Shown here: positions 16,897 through 26,744 of the stretch, piece by piece
Layout: every line of letters begins with the position of its first letter
Position numbering within the stretch: position 1 is the first letter of the stretch
DNA from: Methylocystis silviterrae
Lineage (GTDB): Bacteria > Pseudomonadota > Alphaproteobacteria > Rhizobiales > Beijerinckiaceae
Assembly (NCBI RefSeq): GCF_013350005.1
Contig: NZ_JABVWW010000003.1
Coordinates: forward strand, 186,001 to 250,000
Reading direction: 5' to 3'
DNA: 64,000 bases
Made by a program: the position numbers and the translations under genes
Notes under the pieces: generated by a model
What the model was told of the DNA's origin: nothing
Databases searched by the model: none
The model's input: the letters and a program-made list of their open reading frames with translations, nothing else

Positions 16897-19098
16897 TCAG
16901 AACGCTGCGCGCAATCTCAGTCCGAAGACATTGACCGGACCGCGCGCGCTGTTATGCGCGGGATTGACCAGCAGCTGATAGTCGAGGGTCGCATCGATAT
17001 TCTTGCCGAAGCCGATCTTGTAATAGGCCTCCATATTCTTCTCGCCGGCGTAGGAGAGCGCGCCGTCGCCGATGTAGACGCTGGTTCCGCCAAGTTCGAA
17101 GTAGCGCACGCGCGAACCATGTAGTCCGCTGAAGGCGCCGGCGACGCCGATCTCATCGTCGTCGCATCCCCAGAGCGCGCCGCCGGCGACGAAGCCGAAT
17201 GCGACGGAGCGGTCGATATCCGTGTAATCGACCGTCTCATAACGCCCGTCGGCCATGCTGGCGCGCAGGAAAAACCCAAGATGCGGCGCAACCTGCTGCC
17301 TGACGTTTATGCCGCCGCCGGTTTTCACGGCGCGCCCTCGCGCGGTGTCGACTCGCGGCGGGAAATCGCCGGCGAGATAGGCGTAACGGATGACGTCATC
17401 GATTTTGCTCAGATAGCCGTTGTCGCCATAGACGAGAAATTTGATCGCGCCGGGCTGATCGAAAAGATCATATCGCGCCTCGAATTCCGCGACGCCCATG
17501 AACTGGCGGAAGAGTTGCGGCTCGATGTCGAGGCCGTTGGGAACCGTCGAGAGCTGAAACACGCCGCCGCGCGCCGTCCACCAGTCCTGCTTCCACTCTG
17601 CGGCCAGTCCGTAGGTGTAGCCCCAGGCGTCGGCCGCGTAGTCGAAGGCGCCCAACGTGTTGAACGCGAAGTTGAGAAAGCCGGTCGTGGGATCGTGCGC
17701 GTAAACATTGTCGTCGAACACGTCGCCGACCGCGAATTTTCCAAGCGTGAGGACGATGCGATTCTTGTCGACCTTGCCCGAGATCTGGTTTTGCGTCGAT
17801 TCCAGCACTTCGCTCCGGGCGCCGACATCGGGGTCTCTCTGCCGCTCGCCGCCATTCAATCCGATGATCTGGCGCAGGAAGTAACGTTGGAAGCGCATAT
17901 AGGGGGCCGCGCGGCCGACCTTGGCGACCGCGGCGTTGACATAAGACGCCGCGCCGACCGAATTGGCGAGCCCATAGCCGGCGTCAATCTCGGGGTTGAT
18001 ATAGACGGCGCCGCCGTCCCACAAGCGCAGGCCCAGAAAAAGATCGGTGGTGGAGCCGACATTGGCCTTGCCGCCGGAAGGGAAGCTGTTGGGTCCGTCA
18101 TAGAGCGCGCGAAACCGCGGATAAGCCTGGACGACATTCGTCGTCTGCGCGTGAACGCTGTAGCGTTCGGGCGCATTATGCGCGCCATTGTTCCCGCCAT
18201 TAGCGGAATTCTGACCGGCGCCGTGCGGATGATGGCCGTAATGCAATTCGCCGAGAATTTCGTTTTTCTCGCCAAAATGATAGTTCAGGCCAAACCGTAT
18301 GAGATGGTTCTCGTTGCGTGTGCGCGACGCATAGGCATAGCCGGCGTCATTGTCGAAGACCTGTGTGTTCAGCGACTGATTGAGGAAGAGATATTCGGCG
18401 CGCGCCGACCAATTGTCGGCGAAGGCGTATTCGAAGCCGGCGCCGATCGCATATTTCATCCGCGACGACTGTGACCAGGGCGCAGAGAAAATGGCGTCGG
18501 GGCCTCCGGCGCCGAGCGTCAGCGTCGCTGGGCCGCGCGCCCCGCCGGCCGCGACGCCGCCCGTCAGATAGAAGAGCGAGCGGTCCCATGCGTAGCCGAC
18601 CCGCCCGCGAATGCTCGCGAAGAAATTGGCGCTCGAATTGGCGGAGAGCGCGTACGCCGGAAGGCCGGGAACATAGGCCGGCGAGGCCGGGAAAAGCCCC
18701 TGCGGGCCGCGCCTGCCGTCGAGAAGGCTGAGATCGGTTTCGAAACCCCAGACGAAGGGGCCGCGCTGCCAATTATATCCGACCTGCACGCCGATGGTGA
18801 CGCCTGGGCGCGTCACGCCACTCGGATAAAGATCGAAGACGGGCGCGCCGAAGCCGCTCGTCGCCTGCAGCCGCTCGCCGGCGTGCAGAGGAACGGCGCC
18901 GCCGAGGCTCGCGCCCATATACATGCCGACCCAGCTGAAGGCCGGCGGCCGGTCCTCGCAGCGCGCCGCGTTCCCATTCAGCGCGCAAAATGCAAAACCA
19001 AGAGAGACGACAATAGACAGGCGCGCGGCGGCGCTCGTCGGCGCTCCAAGTCGAGGGACGGCGACGCTCGAAGTCGGGCAGGATCGAGGCCTCTGCAT
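16897..19098 (-). CDS. Fused outer membrane protein: Omp25-like barrel plus OprB-like porin
   Basis: 733 residues with a long N-terminal signal region. Residues of about 50-275 form an Opa/Omp25-type eight-stranded barrel (FSWVGMYMGASLGGAV, GYNWQRGPFVWGFETDLS, SARAEYLFLNQ, LIRFGLNYHFG). The rest resembles carbohydrate-selective porins of the OprB type (NRIVLTLGKFAVGDVFDDN, PGAIKFLVYGDNGYLSK) and ends in a terminal Phe, as barrels do. So it seems to be two barrels in one chain, joined by a His/Asn/Gly-rich linker near 290-310. It probably permits passage of sugars or other small solutes. The exact domain limits are estimated. Confidence 0.75.
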   Translation of the reverse strand: MQRPRSCPTSSVAVPRLGAPTSAAARLSIVVSLGFAFCALNGNAARCEDRPPAFSWVGMYMGASLGGAVPLHAGERLQATSGFGAPVFDLYPSGVTRPGVTIGVQVGYNWQRGPFVWGFETDLSLLDGRRGPQGLFPASPAYVPGLPAYALSANSSANFFASIRGRVGYAWDRSLFYLTGGVAAGGARGPATLTLGAGGPDAIFSAPWSQSSRMKYAIGAGFEYAFADNWSARAEYLFLNQSLNTQVFDNDAGYAYASRTRNENHLIRFGLNYHFGEKNEILGELHYGHHPHGAGQNSANGGNNGAHNAPERYSVHAQTTNVVQAYPRFRALYDGPNSFPSGGKANVGSTTDLFLGLRLWDGGAVYINPEIDAGYGLANSVGAASYVNAAVAKVGRAAPYMRFQRYFLRQIIGLNGGERQRDPDVGARSEVLESTQNQISGKVDKNRIVLTLGKFAVGDVFDDNVYAHDPTTGFLNFAFNTLGAFDYAADAWGYTYGLAAEWKQDWWTARGGVFQLSTVPNGLDIEPQLFRQFMGVAEFEARYDLFDQPGAIKFLVYGDNGYLSKIDDVIRYAYLAGDFPPRVDTARGRAVKTGGGINVRQQVAPHLGFFLRASMADGRYETVDYTDIDRSVAFGFVAGGALWGCDDDEIGVAGAFSGLHGSRVRYFELGGTSVYIGDGALSYAGEKNMEAYYKIGFGKNIDATLDYQLLVNPAHNSARGPVNVFGLRLRAAF

Positions 19099-19307
19099 GC
19101 GCGCTTAAGAACCTTGCCGACTTCGTCTCCGTTGGATAGCGATAAGGCTGCGCCAGAACCAAGCGCAGCGCGAATCATCCTTTGCCAAATAGTAAAACTC
19201 TGTGACAGATTTTCGCAGCGCCTATTGGCGCAGTCCTTGCTTTGAGCTGTAAAAAAGGCCGCCAGCCGCGGAAAACAAAGGCGGGCCGCCAAGAGGGAGT
19301 TCTTGCA

Positions 19308-20768
19308 ATGGACTCACGCATAACGCAGTTCGATGAACTGGCTGGAGCGGACGGCCGCACCCGCGCCCCTTATCGCAAGCTCTCGCAATGGCTCGCGGAA
19401 ACTCCGCCCGAACTCCTGGCCTCGCGGCGCGAGCAGGCGGAGCTGCTTTTTCGTCGCATCGGCATCACCTTCGCGGTCTATGGCGCGCAGGAGGCCACCG
19501 AGCGGCTCATTCCCTTCGATATCCTGCCGCGCATACTCGCGCGCAGCGAATGGACGACGCTTGAAAAAGGTCTGATCCAGCGCGTCACCGCGCTCAACGC
19601 GTTTCTTGCCGACATCTACGGCGCCGGAGAGATATTGAGGGCTGGAATCGTTCCTGCCGATCTCGTCTATCGCAACCCCGCCTATTGCCCCGATATGGCG
19701 GGCCGGCGCGTGCCCTACGATATTTACGTGCATATCGCTGGCGTCGACATCGTGCGCACCGACGATCAGGGCTTCTTCGTTCTCGAGGACAATGCGCGGA
19801 CGCCGTCTGGCGTCTCCTATATGCTCGAGAACCGCGAAGTGATGATGCGGCTTTTCCCGGAGCTCTTCGCGCTGCATCGCGTCGCGCCGATCGAAAACTA
19901 TCCCGATGAGCTGCTCGCGACCTTGCGCTCGGTCGCCCCGCCGCGCGCCAATGGCGATCCGACGATCGTCCTGATGACGCCCGGCCAGTACAATTCAGCC
20001 TTCTACGAACACTCGTTTCTCGCCGACAAGCTCGGCGTCGAACTCGTCGAGGGGCGCGATCTCTTCGTTCGCGACGACGTCGTCTACATGCGCACGACCG
20101 AGGGCCCGCGCCGCGTGGACGTCATCTATCGGCGCATTGACGACGACTTCCTCGACCCGCTGTGCTTCCGGCCGGATTCGGCGCTCGGCGTCGCCGGGCT
20201 GATGGGCGCCTATCATGCAGGCAATGTGACGCTGGCGAATGCAGTGGGCGCCGGCGCCGCCGACGACAAGGCGATGTATACCTACATGCCTGACATTATT
20301 CGGTTTTATCTAGGCGAAGCGCCGCTCCTGCAGAATGTTCCGACCTTTCGCTGCCGCGAAACCGAAGCGCTGACCTACGTGCTCGACCATCTCGATGAAC
20401 TCGTCGTCAAGGAAGTCAACGGCTCCGGCGGCTACGGCATGCTCGTGGGACCGCATGCGGCCAAGGCGCAGATCGAGGAGTTTCGCGCAAAGCTTAAGGC
20501 GCATCCGGAGAATTTCATCGCGCAGCCGACGCTGGCGCTCTCGACATGCCCGATCGCGATGGCGACCGGCGTCGCCCCGCGCCACGTCGATCTGCGGCCC
20601 TTCGTGCTGCAAGGGGCCAATGGCGCCCGCGTCGTGCCGGGCGGTCTGACCCGGGTCGCGATGACGGAGAAGTCGCTCGTCGTGAATTCGAGCCAGGGCG
20701 GCGGCACCAAGGACACCTGGGTGATCGACGACGCGTGGGTCGCCGAGGAGCCGATGGGGCAAGCGTGA
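19308..20768 (+). CDS. Circularly permuted ATP-grasp family protein
   Basis: 486 residues from ATG 19308 (AGAGGGAG upstream). It carries the features of the circularly permuted ATP-grasp family (DUF404/DUF407): GVDIVRTDDQGFFVLEDNAR, PSGVSYMLENREVMMR, and the phosphate-binding ELVVKEVNGSGGYGMLVGP near residue 370. Such enzymes are predicted ATP-dependent carboxylate-amine ligases. It is the first gene of a conserved operon with alpha-E and transglutaminase genes, thought from comparative genomics to make or attach a peptide-like modification. The product is not known. Confidence 0.9.
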   Translation: MDSRITQFDELAGADGRTRAPYRKLSQWLAETPPELLASRREQAELLFRRIGITFAVYGAQEATERLIPFDILPRILARSEWTTLEKGLIQRVTALNAFLADIYGAGEILRAGIVPADLVYRNPAYCPDMAGRRVPYDIYVHIAGVDIVRTDDQGFFVLEDNARTPSGVSYMLENREVMMRLFPELFALHRVAPIENYPDELLATLRSVAPPRANGDPTIVLMTPGQYNSAFYEHSFLADKLGVELVEGRDLFVRDDVVYMRTTEGPRRVDVIYRRIDDDFLDPLCFRPDSALGVAGLMGAYHAGNVTLANAVGAGAADDKAMYTYMPDIIRFYLGEAPLLQNVPTFRCRETEALTYVLDHLDELVVKEVNGSGGYGMLVGPHAAKAQIEEFRAKLKAHPENFIAQPTLALSTCPIAMATGVAPRHVDLRPFVLQGANGARVVPGGLTRVAMTEKSLVVNSSQGGGTKDTWVIDDAWVAEEPMGQA

Positions 20769-20833
20769 TAAGACGCTCGCATACGCCGCAACGACCACCG
20801 ATGATCGCCAACGACTCATAAACGGACGTGCTG

Positions 20834-21781
20834 ATGCTTTCCCGCACCGCCGACAATCTGTACTGGCTTGCCCGCTATATGGAGCGCGCCGACTTTCTGG
20901 CGCGCGCCATTCAGGCGTCGCGACGCCTCGCCGCGCTGCCGAAGGCCTATGGCGGCGAAGAAACCGAGTGGGAAAGCGTGCTGCTGTCGTCGGGCGCGGC
21001 GCTGACGTTCGACGCCTCCGGACGTCCCGTCGATGAAGCCAATGTCATCGAGTTTCTCACCTTCGCGCCGGAAAATCCGGGATCAATCCGCAACTGCCTG
21101 GAGCAGGCGCGCGCCAACGCCCGCGCCGTGCGCACGGCGTTGACCATCGAAATGTGGGAGTCGATCAACGACGCCTATCTTGAAATGCGCGCGCTGGAAT
21201 CGCGCGGCGTCGTCCCTTGCGCGCAGGAGCTTGCGCGCTTTCTTGAGGTCATCAAGCAGACGTCGCTGACCTATGACGGCGGCGCCTATCGCACCATGCT
21301 GCGCAACGACGCCTATTGGTTCTCGCGCGTCGGGCTCTTTATCGAACGCGCCGACAACACGGCGCGTCTGCTCGACGTCAAATATCATGTGCTGCTGCCC
21401 GAGAAGGAGATCGTCGGCGGTTCGCTCGACTATTTCCAATGGTCGGCCATTCTGCGCGCCGTATCGGCGCATACCGCCTATCACTGGGTCTATCGCACGA
21501 GCATGAAGCCTTGGCTTGTCGCCGATCTGTTGATCCTCAAACCGGAGATGCCGCGCTCGCTGATTTCCTGCTATGAGTCGATCGTGCGCAATCTCGACAA
21601 TCTTGCCCGCGCCCACGGGCGCCAGGGCGTGTCGCAGCGTCACGCCCGCGGCGTCTATGGCAAGCTCGAAAAGCTGAATATGGAGAGCGTTTTCCAGGGC
21701 GGGCTGCATGAATTCGTGCAGTCCTTCATCAGTGAAAACAACCGACTGGCCACGCTCATTTCCGAGCAATATCTCTTCTGA
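20834..21781 (+). CDS. Alpha-E domain protein
   Basis: 315 residues. The start was put at ATG 20834 because the family begins MLSRTADNLYWLARYMERAD; a GTG two codons upstream is possible. The protein is almost all helical, with repeated acidic and aromatic patches (AYHWVYRTSMKPWLVADLLI, FIERADNTARLLDVKYH), typical of the alpha-E family that always accompanies circularly permuted ATP-grasp genes. It probably acts as a partner or scaffold of the ligase. It lies 65 bp after that gene and 10 bp before the transglutaminase, so it is surely in one operon. Confidence 0.9.
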   Translation: MLSRTADNLYWLARYMERADFLARAIQASRRLAALPKAYGGEETEWESVLLSSGAALTFDASGRPVDEANVIEFLTFAPENPGSIRNCLEQARANARAVRTALTIEMWESINDAYLEMRALESRGVVPCAQELARFLEVIKQTSLTYDGGAYRTMLRNDAYWFSRVGLFIERADNTARLLDVKYHVLLPEKEIVGGSLDYFQWSAILRAVSAHTAYHWVYRTSMKPWLVADLLILKPEMPRSLISCYESIVRNLDNLARAHGRQGVSQRHARGVYGKLEKLNMESVFQGGLHEFVQSFISENNRLATLISEQYLF

Positions 21782-21791
21782 GCGAAATCAG

Positions 21792-22616
21792 ATGCGCATC
21801 CGCATACGGCACGAAACGACCTATCGCTACGCGGAGCCGCCGCGAATGGCCGTGCAGCATCTTCGCCTGTCGCCGCGCAATCACGATGGGCAGCATGTCG
21901 TCGACTGGCGCATCGACGTCGATCGCGATTGCCGACTGGTGCAGTCGGAAGACGCGTTCGGCAATACGCTTCACCGCTTCTCTGTCGATGGGCCGATCGA
22001 ATCGATCTCCACGGTGGTCGAAGGAGAGGTGACGACCTTCGACATGACCGGAGTCGTGGCAGGCGCGGTCGAGCGCTTTCCGCCGATCCTTTATATGCGC
22101 GAGACGCCGCTGACGACGCCGAGCGCAGCGATCGGCGATTTCGCACGCGAAACGACGTCGAAGGAAAGCGGAACGCTCGCGAAGCTTCACGCGCTCCTTG
22201 GCGCGATTCACGAGTCGCTCACATTCGACGCCGCCGCCACGCATTCGGCGACGACGGCGGCCGAGTGTTTCGAGCATCGCAAGGGCGTCTGTCAGGATTT
22301 TTCGCATCTCTTCATCGCCTGCGCGCGCGGGATCGGCGCGCCGGCGCGCTATGTGAGCGGCTATTTCCTCGGCAGCGATGGCGAGGATCAGGTCGCCGGC
22401 CACGCATGGGCCGAGGCCTATGTCGAGGATCTCGGCTGGGTGGCCTTCGATCCCACGCATGGCGTCGCGCCGCAAGAACATCACGTGCGCGTCGCCGTCG
22501 CGCTCGACTATCTGGGCGCGGCGCCGATCCGCGGCGCGCACTCGGGCGGCGCGGGCGAAACGCTGGACGTCAAAGTGCGCGTTGCGCAGGCGGCGGCCTT
22601 CAGCCAATCGCAGTAG
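21792..22616 (+). CDS. Transglutaminase-like cysteine peptidase family protein
   Basis: 274 residues from ATG 21792. It has an N-terminal bacterial transglutaminase-associated beta domain (MRIRIRHETTYRYAEPPRMA; SPRNHDGQHVVDW) and a catalytic core with Cys167 (KGVCQDFSHLF), His204 (AGHAWAEAYV) and Asp220 (AFDPTHG). Without a signal peptide it should act in the cytoplasm, probably as peptidase or amidotransferase on the product of the neighbouring ATP-grasp ligase. It is the last gene of the three-gene operon. In related genomes a proteasome-like Anbu peptidase often accompanies this set; none is seen here, and an IS remnant begins soon after. Confidence 0.9.
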   Translation: MRIRIRHETTYRYAEPPRMAVQHLRLSPRNHDGQHVVDWRIDVDRDCRLVQSEDAFGNTLHRFSVDGPIESISTVVEGEVTTFDMTGVVAGAVERFPPILYMRETPLTTPSAAIGDFARETTSKESGTLAKLHALLGAIHESLTFDAAATHSATTAAECFEHRKGVCQDFSHLFIACARGIGAPARYVSGYFLGSDGEDQVAGHAWAEAYVEDLGWVAFDPTHGVAPQEHHVRVAVALDYLGAAPIRGAHSGGAGETLDVKVRVAQAAAFSQSQ

Positions 22617-22742
22617 CAGTAGCTGGTCTCAGGCTCCGACCAATTGGCCAACCGCGGCGCGCTGGCGCCCGTCGGCATCATTTCGCGCGCGCTCGGCTAA
22701 GCCAATTTCATCGCACGGCGCGAAGCGCAGCCCGTATTTGTC

Positions 22743-23018
22743 ATATTGGAAATCGCATTTGCCGTTGTGGCTGAGCGCGGCCACGACCCGCGGCCAGACG
22801 TCCTTCCTGTCCCAGCGATGATAGCGCGTATAGATCGTGTACCATTTGCCGAACTGCGGCGGCAGGCTGCGCCAGGGCGAGCCGGTGCGAAAAATCCAAA
22901 ACACCGCTTCGAGAAAAAGCCGATTGTCGCGGCCTCTACAGCCTGGGTCGCCTTCCTTTCCGGGAAGGACGGAAGCGACGGCCTGCCAATGTTCGTCAGA
23001 AAGATAATTCTCAATCAA
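22743..23018 (-). pseudogene. IS5-type transposase remnant
   Basis: About 92 codons resemble the N-terminal half (orfA) of IS5/IS427-type transposases: LSDEHWQAVASVLPG, DNRLFLEAVFWIFRTGSPWR, LPPQFGKWYTIYTRYHRW, VWPRVVAAL. The similarity stops after CDFQYDKYG, and the DDE catalytic half is missing. No terminal inverted repeats could be found. It is therefore a truncated, inactive insertion sequence. The open frame runs on at both ends, but those parts look like flanking DNA. Confidence 0.75.
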
Positions 23019-23277
23019 TTGATCCTCCGTCGCGGCGCGTGCGACGCCGACCCGGCCGACGCGCCTTCGATGTGAAGGGCCGACATGATCGATCGATAGC
23101 TCAATCTTAAGTTGTAATTTTTTATAACACAACCTGTTTTGGCGGGGTGGTCCGGCGAAGGCGTGCGTTCAGCCGCCGCCTGGGCTGGACGCGCGCGCGC
23201 TTGCGACTTGCGCGTCCCTGTGGCACACAGGCGCCGAACGCGTCGGACGCGATTTCATGCGTTTCGGGCGATCAAGC

Positions 23278-23352
<75 letters not shown>

Positions 23353-23423
23353 GCTCAATAATTTGTCTGTCAGTTCGACGTGAAATGCGGGCGCGGAAAG
23401 CGTCGTCTTTTCCACGCAGCTAA

Positions 23424-23454
23424 AGCCCGCCAGAGAGGTCCGGCAGGCTTTTTC
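23424..23454 (+). terminator. Terminator after tRNA-Thr
   Basis: Stem AGCCCGCC against GGCAGGCT (one mismatch), a 10-base loop, then five T. It lies about 70 bp downstream of tRNA-Thr on the same strand. Confidence 0.7.
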
Positions 23455-23508
23455 CCTGTTGTCGAGCGGACAGATGGCGACGCGAGGCGCGCCCCGTGGC
23501 CGGAGATC

Positions 23509-23727
23509 TTACGAGAGGATCGAGTTCAAGCGAGAGAAGGCTTTTGAGCTGTAGTCGCTAAACGGAAGGCTTTCGAAAAAGGCTTCAACGCCTTTGGGAT
23601 TCTGGCCCCAGGCGATCAGGAAGCCCGCCACCGCCAGAAGCAGCAGGGACAGCAACGCCGACGAGAGCCCCGCGAGAACCCCAACCGCCAGAATGATTCC
23701 AATCTTGGTCCTGTTGCTCATCGCCAT
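23509..23727 (-). CDS. Small membrane protein, unknown function
   Basis: 72 residues from ATG 23727, which has GGAGACGGAG just upstream. One long hydrophobic stretch (IGIILAVGVLAGLSSALLSL and onward, about 35 residues, enough for one or two membrane helices) is followed by a polar tail GQNPKGVEAFFESLPFSDYS. No known family is recognised. Its own RBS and the clear membrane-protein composition support a real gene, but it could also be a chance open frame. Confidence 0.5.
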   Translation of the reverse strand: MAMSNRTKIGIILAVGVLAGLSSALLSLLLLAVAGFLIAWGQNPKGVEAFFESLPFSDYSSKAFSRLNSILS

Positions 23728-23974
23728 TGCTCCGTCTCCTGATTGCGCCTCGTCTGCACTCATTTAGATTAACATGGTTAACCAACAATTAGCGCGCAAG
23801 CTCGCCTGCCTTTTCTGCGCGCAGCGCGTCGCCGCCGGCCTCATCATGCGCAAGCGCCCCGCCTATGGCGCGTCTGCGCCGTTCCTTCGCCGCGCAACTC
23901 TGCGCCGCACAACCCTTCTCCGCGCAACTCTTCGCCAGCTTCCGCAGCCTGGAACGCTGCAGGGGTCGACGGCG

Positions 23975-25639
23975 CTAATTCGGATCGGCGCTCCCTCCAT
24001 TCAGATCGAACGCGAAATTGAGCGAGGCGTTGAATGATTGAGTATTGAGCGCGCCCGAAGTGCTCGCCGGCGTATAGCCGATGGAGGTGATGTCAAAACC
24101 GGGCACCGGCGCGGCGTACCAGGCCAGATAGTAGCTGGTCGTGCTTCTTGTCTGGGAGAACGTATAGTTGATATCGACAAACCAGGACGGCGTCAGGAAA
24201 TAGGTGACGCCAGCCGTCGCGGCCGCGCCCCACACCCAATGGGAATTTTGATAATTCGCGGGAAGCGCGGTTTGATTGATCGGCGCGCCCTGCGAATTGC
24301 GATAGCCAGTCAAATTATTCAGATTTGTTCGAATTTGGGAGAGGGACGGGCCCGCGCCGAGATAGAGGAACCCGTTCGAGAATGCGCGCCCGATAAAGGG
24401 CGTCAGAACGAGCTGATGGTTTATGCTCGTCTGATAGGACTGAAGATAGCCCGTCCCGAAGAAATTAAATTCTCTATCGAAATTGTTATTTTGGCCGTCG
24501 AGCGTGACGTTAAACGCGCCAAACTGAGGGATGAGCACGTTGGACCGCGAGGATTTCGAATCCAAATACGTATAGGAAAACTTAGAGCCCCAGAGCCAGT
24601 TGGTCCCTTCAAAGTGATTGAAGTAGTTGATCTGCCCAATCGGCGCTAATCGGACTTGAGGAGTCAGATTGACGCCCGTGTTCCATCCCGCGAAGCCATA
24701 GCCGAAAAGCCGTCCCAGCCTATCAATGTTATTTGAGGTTCCGGCCCAATAAAGATTCTGCTGCTCAAACGTCGCTAGATTGAGATTGCCGCCGACGCCA
24801 ATCGATAGTGCGGACTTAGGCACAAGAGACGTCGACGCGCTTTCCGCGTCGACGCGCGCGACCGCCGGAGGCGCGCCCCAGTCGAAATGGTAATTCACCC
24901 CCGTGCGCAGCGTGTTCCACCGCGTGCGGTTGCTGGCGCTTCCATAAACGCCGCTGTATGCGCCACTGTCGCCGGAAACGTCGGTATAGAGATATTCAGC
25001 CTTGACCGACCAATTCGGCATGAACATCCATTCGACGCCGCCGCCCGCCGTCCAGCCGGTCCTTACGGCGGAGACCTGATTGCCCAGAGAGCCGCCGTAA
25101 GCGTTCTCGACCTCGGCGTAGGCAAAACCGCCCGTGCCATACAACAAGAGCGTCGGCAGGGGGGTGACGCCGATGCGCGCGCGCGCCGTTCCGAACCAGT
25201 GAATGGAAACGCCGCCGCCGAGCCATCCCGGGACGTAGCTGACCGCGCCATTGCTGTTCTGCAAATAGCCAGGGGAGAGGCCGCTGCCGGACAGCAGGCT
25301 CGCGCCCTGAAGATCGGCTTCCGCGCCTATGACCGCCAGGGGCGAGAGCGCGTAACTGTAACCGATCTGGCCGCCGCCGTTGACGCCGCCGCCAGCGCCG
25401 AGCGCGGTGAGGCTGTTGGTCACACCGCCGTTCAAGCCGTCTGGTCGCCAGATATTGCCGTTGCGGGCGTCGGCGCCCCATCCGCCGCCGATGTTCACGC
25501 CCGCATAGAAGCCGGTCCAAATGGGAAAGGGGACGGAAGGCGTCTCGGCGCTCTGCGCGAAGGAAAGTCCTGGCACACATGCGGAGCCGATCGTCAGAGC
25601 GACATGAAATTTCGCCGCACAGACAATCGCCTTTTTCAT
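23975..25639 (-). CDS. Outer membrane protein with two beta-barrel domains
   Basis: 554 residues from ATG 25639 with a signal peptide (MKKAIVCAAKFHVALT, cleavage near SFA-QSA). Residues of about 30-260 are an Omp25/Opa-like barrel (FPIWTGFYAGVNIGGGWG, GQIGYSYALSPLAVIGAEAD, WSVKAEYLYTD, TLRTGVNYHFDWG). A second region, from about 285 to the end, has alternating amphipathic strands (LGRLFGYGFAGWNTGVNLTP, FSYTYLD, TYFLTPSWFVDINYTFSQT) and closes with a barrel-like FNASLNFAFDL. The second domain is not assigned. The architecture recalls the porin at 16897, with a different second barrel. Confidence 0.7.
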   Translation of the reverse strand: MKKAIVCAAKFHVALTIGSACVPGLSFAQSAETPSVPFPIWTGFYAGVNIGGGWGADARNGNIWRPDGLNGGVTNSLTALGAGGGVNGGGQIGYSYALSPLAVIGAEADLQGASLLSGSGLSPGYLQNSNGAVSYVPGWLGGGVSIHWFGTARARIGVTPLPTLLLYGTGGFAYAEVENAYGGSLGNQVSAVRTGWTAGGGVEWMFMPNWSVKAEYLYTDVSGDSGAYSGVYGSASNRTRWNTLRTGVNYHFDWGAPPAVARVDAESASTSLVPKSALSIGVGGNLNLATFEQQNLYWAGTSNNIDRLGRLFGYGFAGWNTGVNLTPQVRLAPIGQINYFNHFEGTNWLWGSKFSYTYLDSKSSRSNVLIPQFGAFNVTLDGQNNNFDREFNFFGTGYLQSYQTSINHQLVLTPFIGRAFSNGFLYLGAGPSLSQIRTNLNNLTGYRNSQGAPINQTALPANYQNSHWVWGAAATAGVTYFLTPSWFVDINYTFSQTRSTTSYYLAWYAAPVPGFDITSIGYTPASTSGALNTQSFNASLNFAFDLNGGSADPN

Positions 25640-25876
25640 CGCGCACCCCAAGCCAGTGGAAAAACAGGAAATTTCCCTGCCAGCTTCGACGTGGCTTTAG
25701 AGGCCCAGTCAATCGGCGCGCAACACAAAGACGCCTTTCCAAAACATTTTGTGGTTTCGATGTGTCCTTGCGGCCACATCTGATGATATCAGCGCTTTTG
25801 GCTTCGCGACTGTATCCCGAAGCGCGCCCGCGCGCTTTGGTTTCCGGGCGCATCCTTCAAGCTGAGTTGAAGAATT

Positions 25877-25963
25877 TCAGCCTGAGTAATAGCCGACGAT
25901 CGCGGCGCCGAGAAAGAAACCGATCGCCCCTATAATCATCAGTCTGGTTAAGCCTTCTGGCAT
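25877..25963 (-). CDS. Putative 28-residue membrane microprotein
   Basis: A short frame that encodes MPEGLTRLMI and then a hydrophobic helix ending GAAIVGYYSG. GGAGAGAG lies six bases before the ATG. The size, single membrane helix and good ribosome binding site suggest a real microprotein, but no homologue is recognised. Confidence 0.4.
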   Translation of the reverse strand: MPEGLTRLMIIGAIGFFLGAAIVGYYSG

Positions 25964-26071
25964 GAACTCTCTCCAGGCGGCGCCGCTCGCCTCAAATTAG
26001 CGGTCTCAACTCCAAGATCAAGAAGCGTCGCGCCCAGAGCGTGGCGATCGCGTGGGCAGAAAAGAAAAGAA

Positions 26072-26097
26072 AAACCGCAGGCAAGCGCCTGCGGTTT
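26072..26097 (-). terminator. Terminator of the glycine-zipper lipoprotein gene
   Basis: Perfect 11-base arms AAACCGCAGGC/GCCTGCGGTTT with a four-base loop. On the minus strand it is followed by TTTTTCTTTT. It lies 20 bp after the lipoprotein stop. Confidence 0.85.
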
Positions 26098-26116
26098 AAA
26101 AAAATTTGTCGCGCTC

Positions 26117-26407
26117 TTAGTAGTTATAGAAAGCGACGCAGACGCGGTTGCCGTAATAGTCCCAGCCCCATTTCGCGCAGCGCCGCGGCGGAGCGGTCGC
26201 CGCGCCGACGATGGCGCCGCCGGCCGCGCCGATCGCCGCGCCGGCGAGCGTGCCGCCGGCGCGTCCGCCGGACGCGAGCGCGCCGATGCCCGCGCCGCCA
26301 AGTCCGCCGATCACGGCGCCGCCTGCCGCGCGTTCACCGGGCGTGTTGCACGCCGTAAGCGGCGCGGCCGCCATGAGGGCGGTCGTCAGCAGCAGAACTT
26401 TCTTCAT
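26117..26407 (-). CDS. Glycine-zipper lipoprotein
   Basis: 96 residues. A signal peptide ends in the lipobox LTAC, so Cys20 should be lipidated. Then comes a glycine-zipper segment of about 45 residues (GGAVIGGLGGAGIGALASGG and a second GG-rich repeat), and a short tail with two Cys, YYGNRVCVAFYNY. Glycine-zipper lipoproteins sit in the envelope and are thought to stabilise or stress-protect the outer membrane. The two tail Cys may form a disulfide. It is a single gene with its own terminator. Confidence 0.8.
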   Translation of the reverse strand: MKKVLLLTTALMAAAPLTACNTPGERAAGGAVIGGLGGAGIGALASGGRAGGTLAGAAIGAAGGAIVGAATAPPRRCAKWGWDYYGNRVCVAFYNY

Positions 26408-26744
26408 GCGTTTCTCCTAGGGTGACGCTGGATCATCCGCATCCAGGCGAAGCGGCGACGGACCAGTCCGATCGCATGCGCGCCGCGAGAGTCTTTACGA
26501 CGCCGCGGCCGACGACCGCTTGGGGATGCCACAAGCCGCATTGGCGTCGGGCGGAGTTTAATAAATGCTCTGTGCAATGACTGTCGCAAAAATACAACAT
26601 CGTGCGACATTCAGGCGTTCGCCGCTGAGGAAAAGCCCGAAACGCGACGAGTTTTCGCCATAAAGGAGCGCGCACGGCGCCCTTGGGGTTGGACCGTAAA
26701 TTTGCTAGCAGCCACTGTCGTTTGCTTTTAAGGACATCGCTCTC
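26408..26744. other. 337-bp divergent intergenic region
   Basis: This gap separates the leftward lipoprotein gene from rightward ispA and should hold both promoters. An AT-richer patch near 26557-26600 is the only local departure in composition. No open frame, RNA gene or strong hairpin was recognised. Confidence 0.4.
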
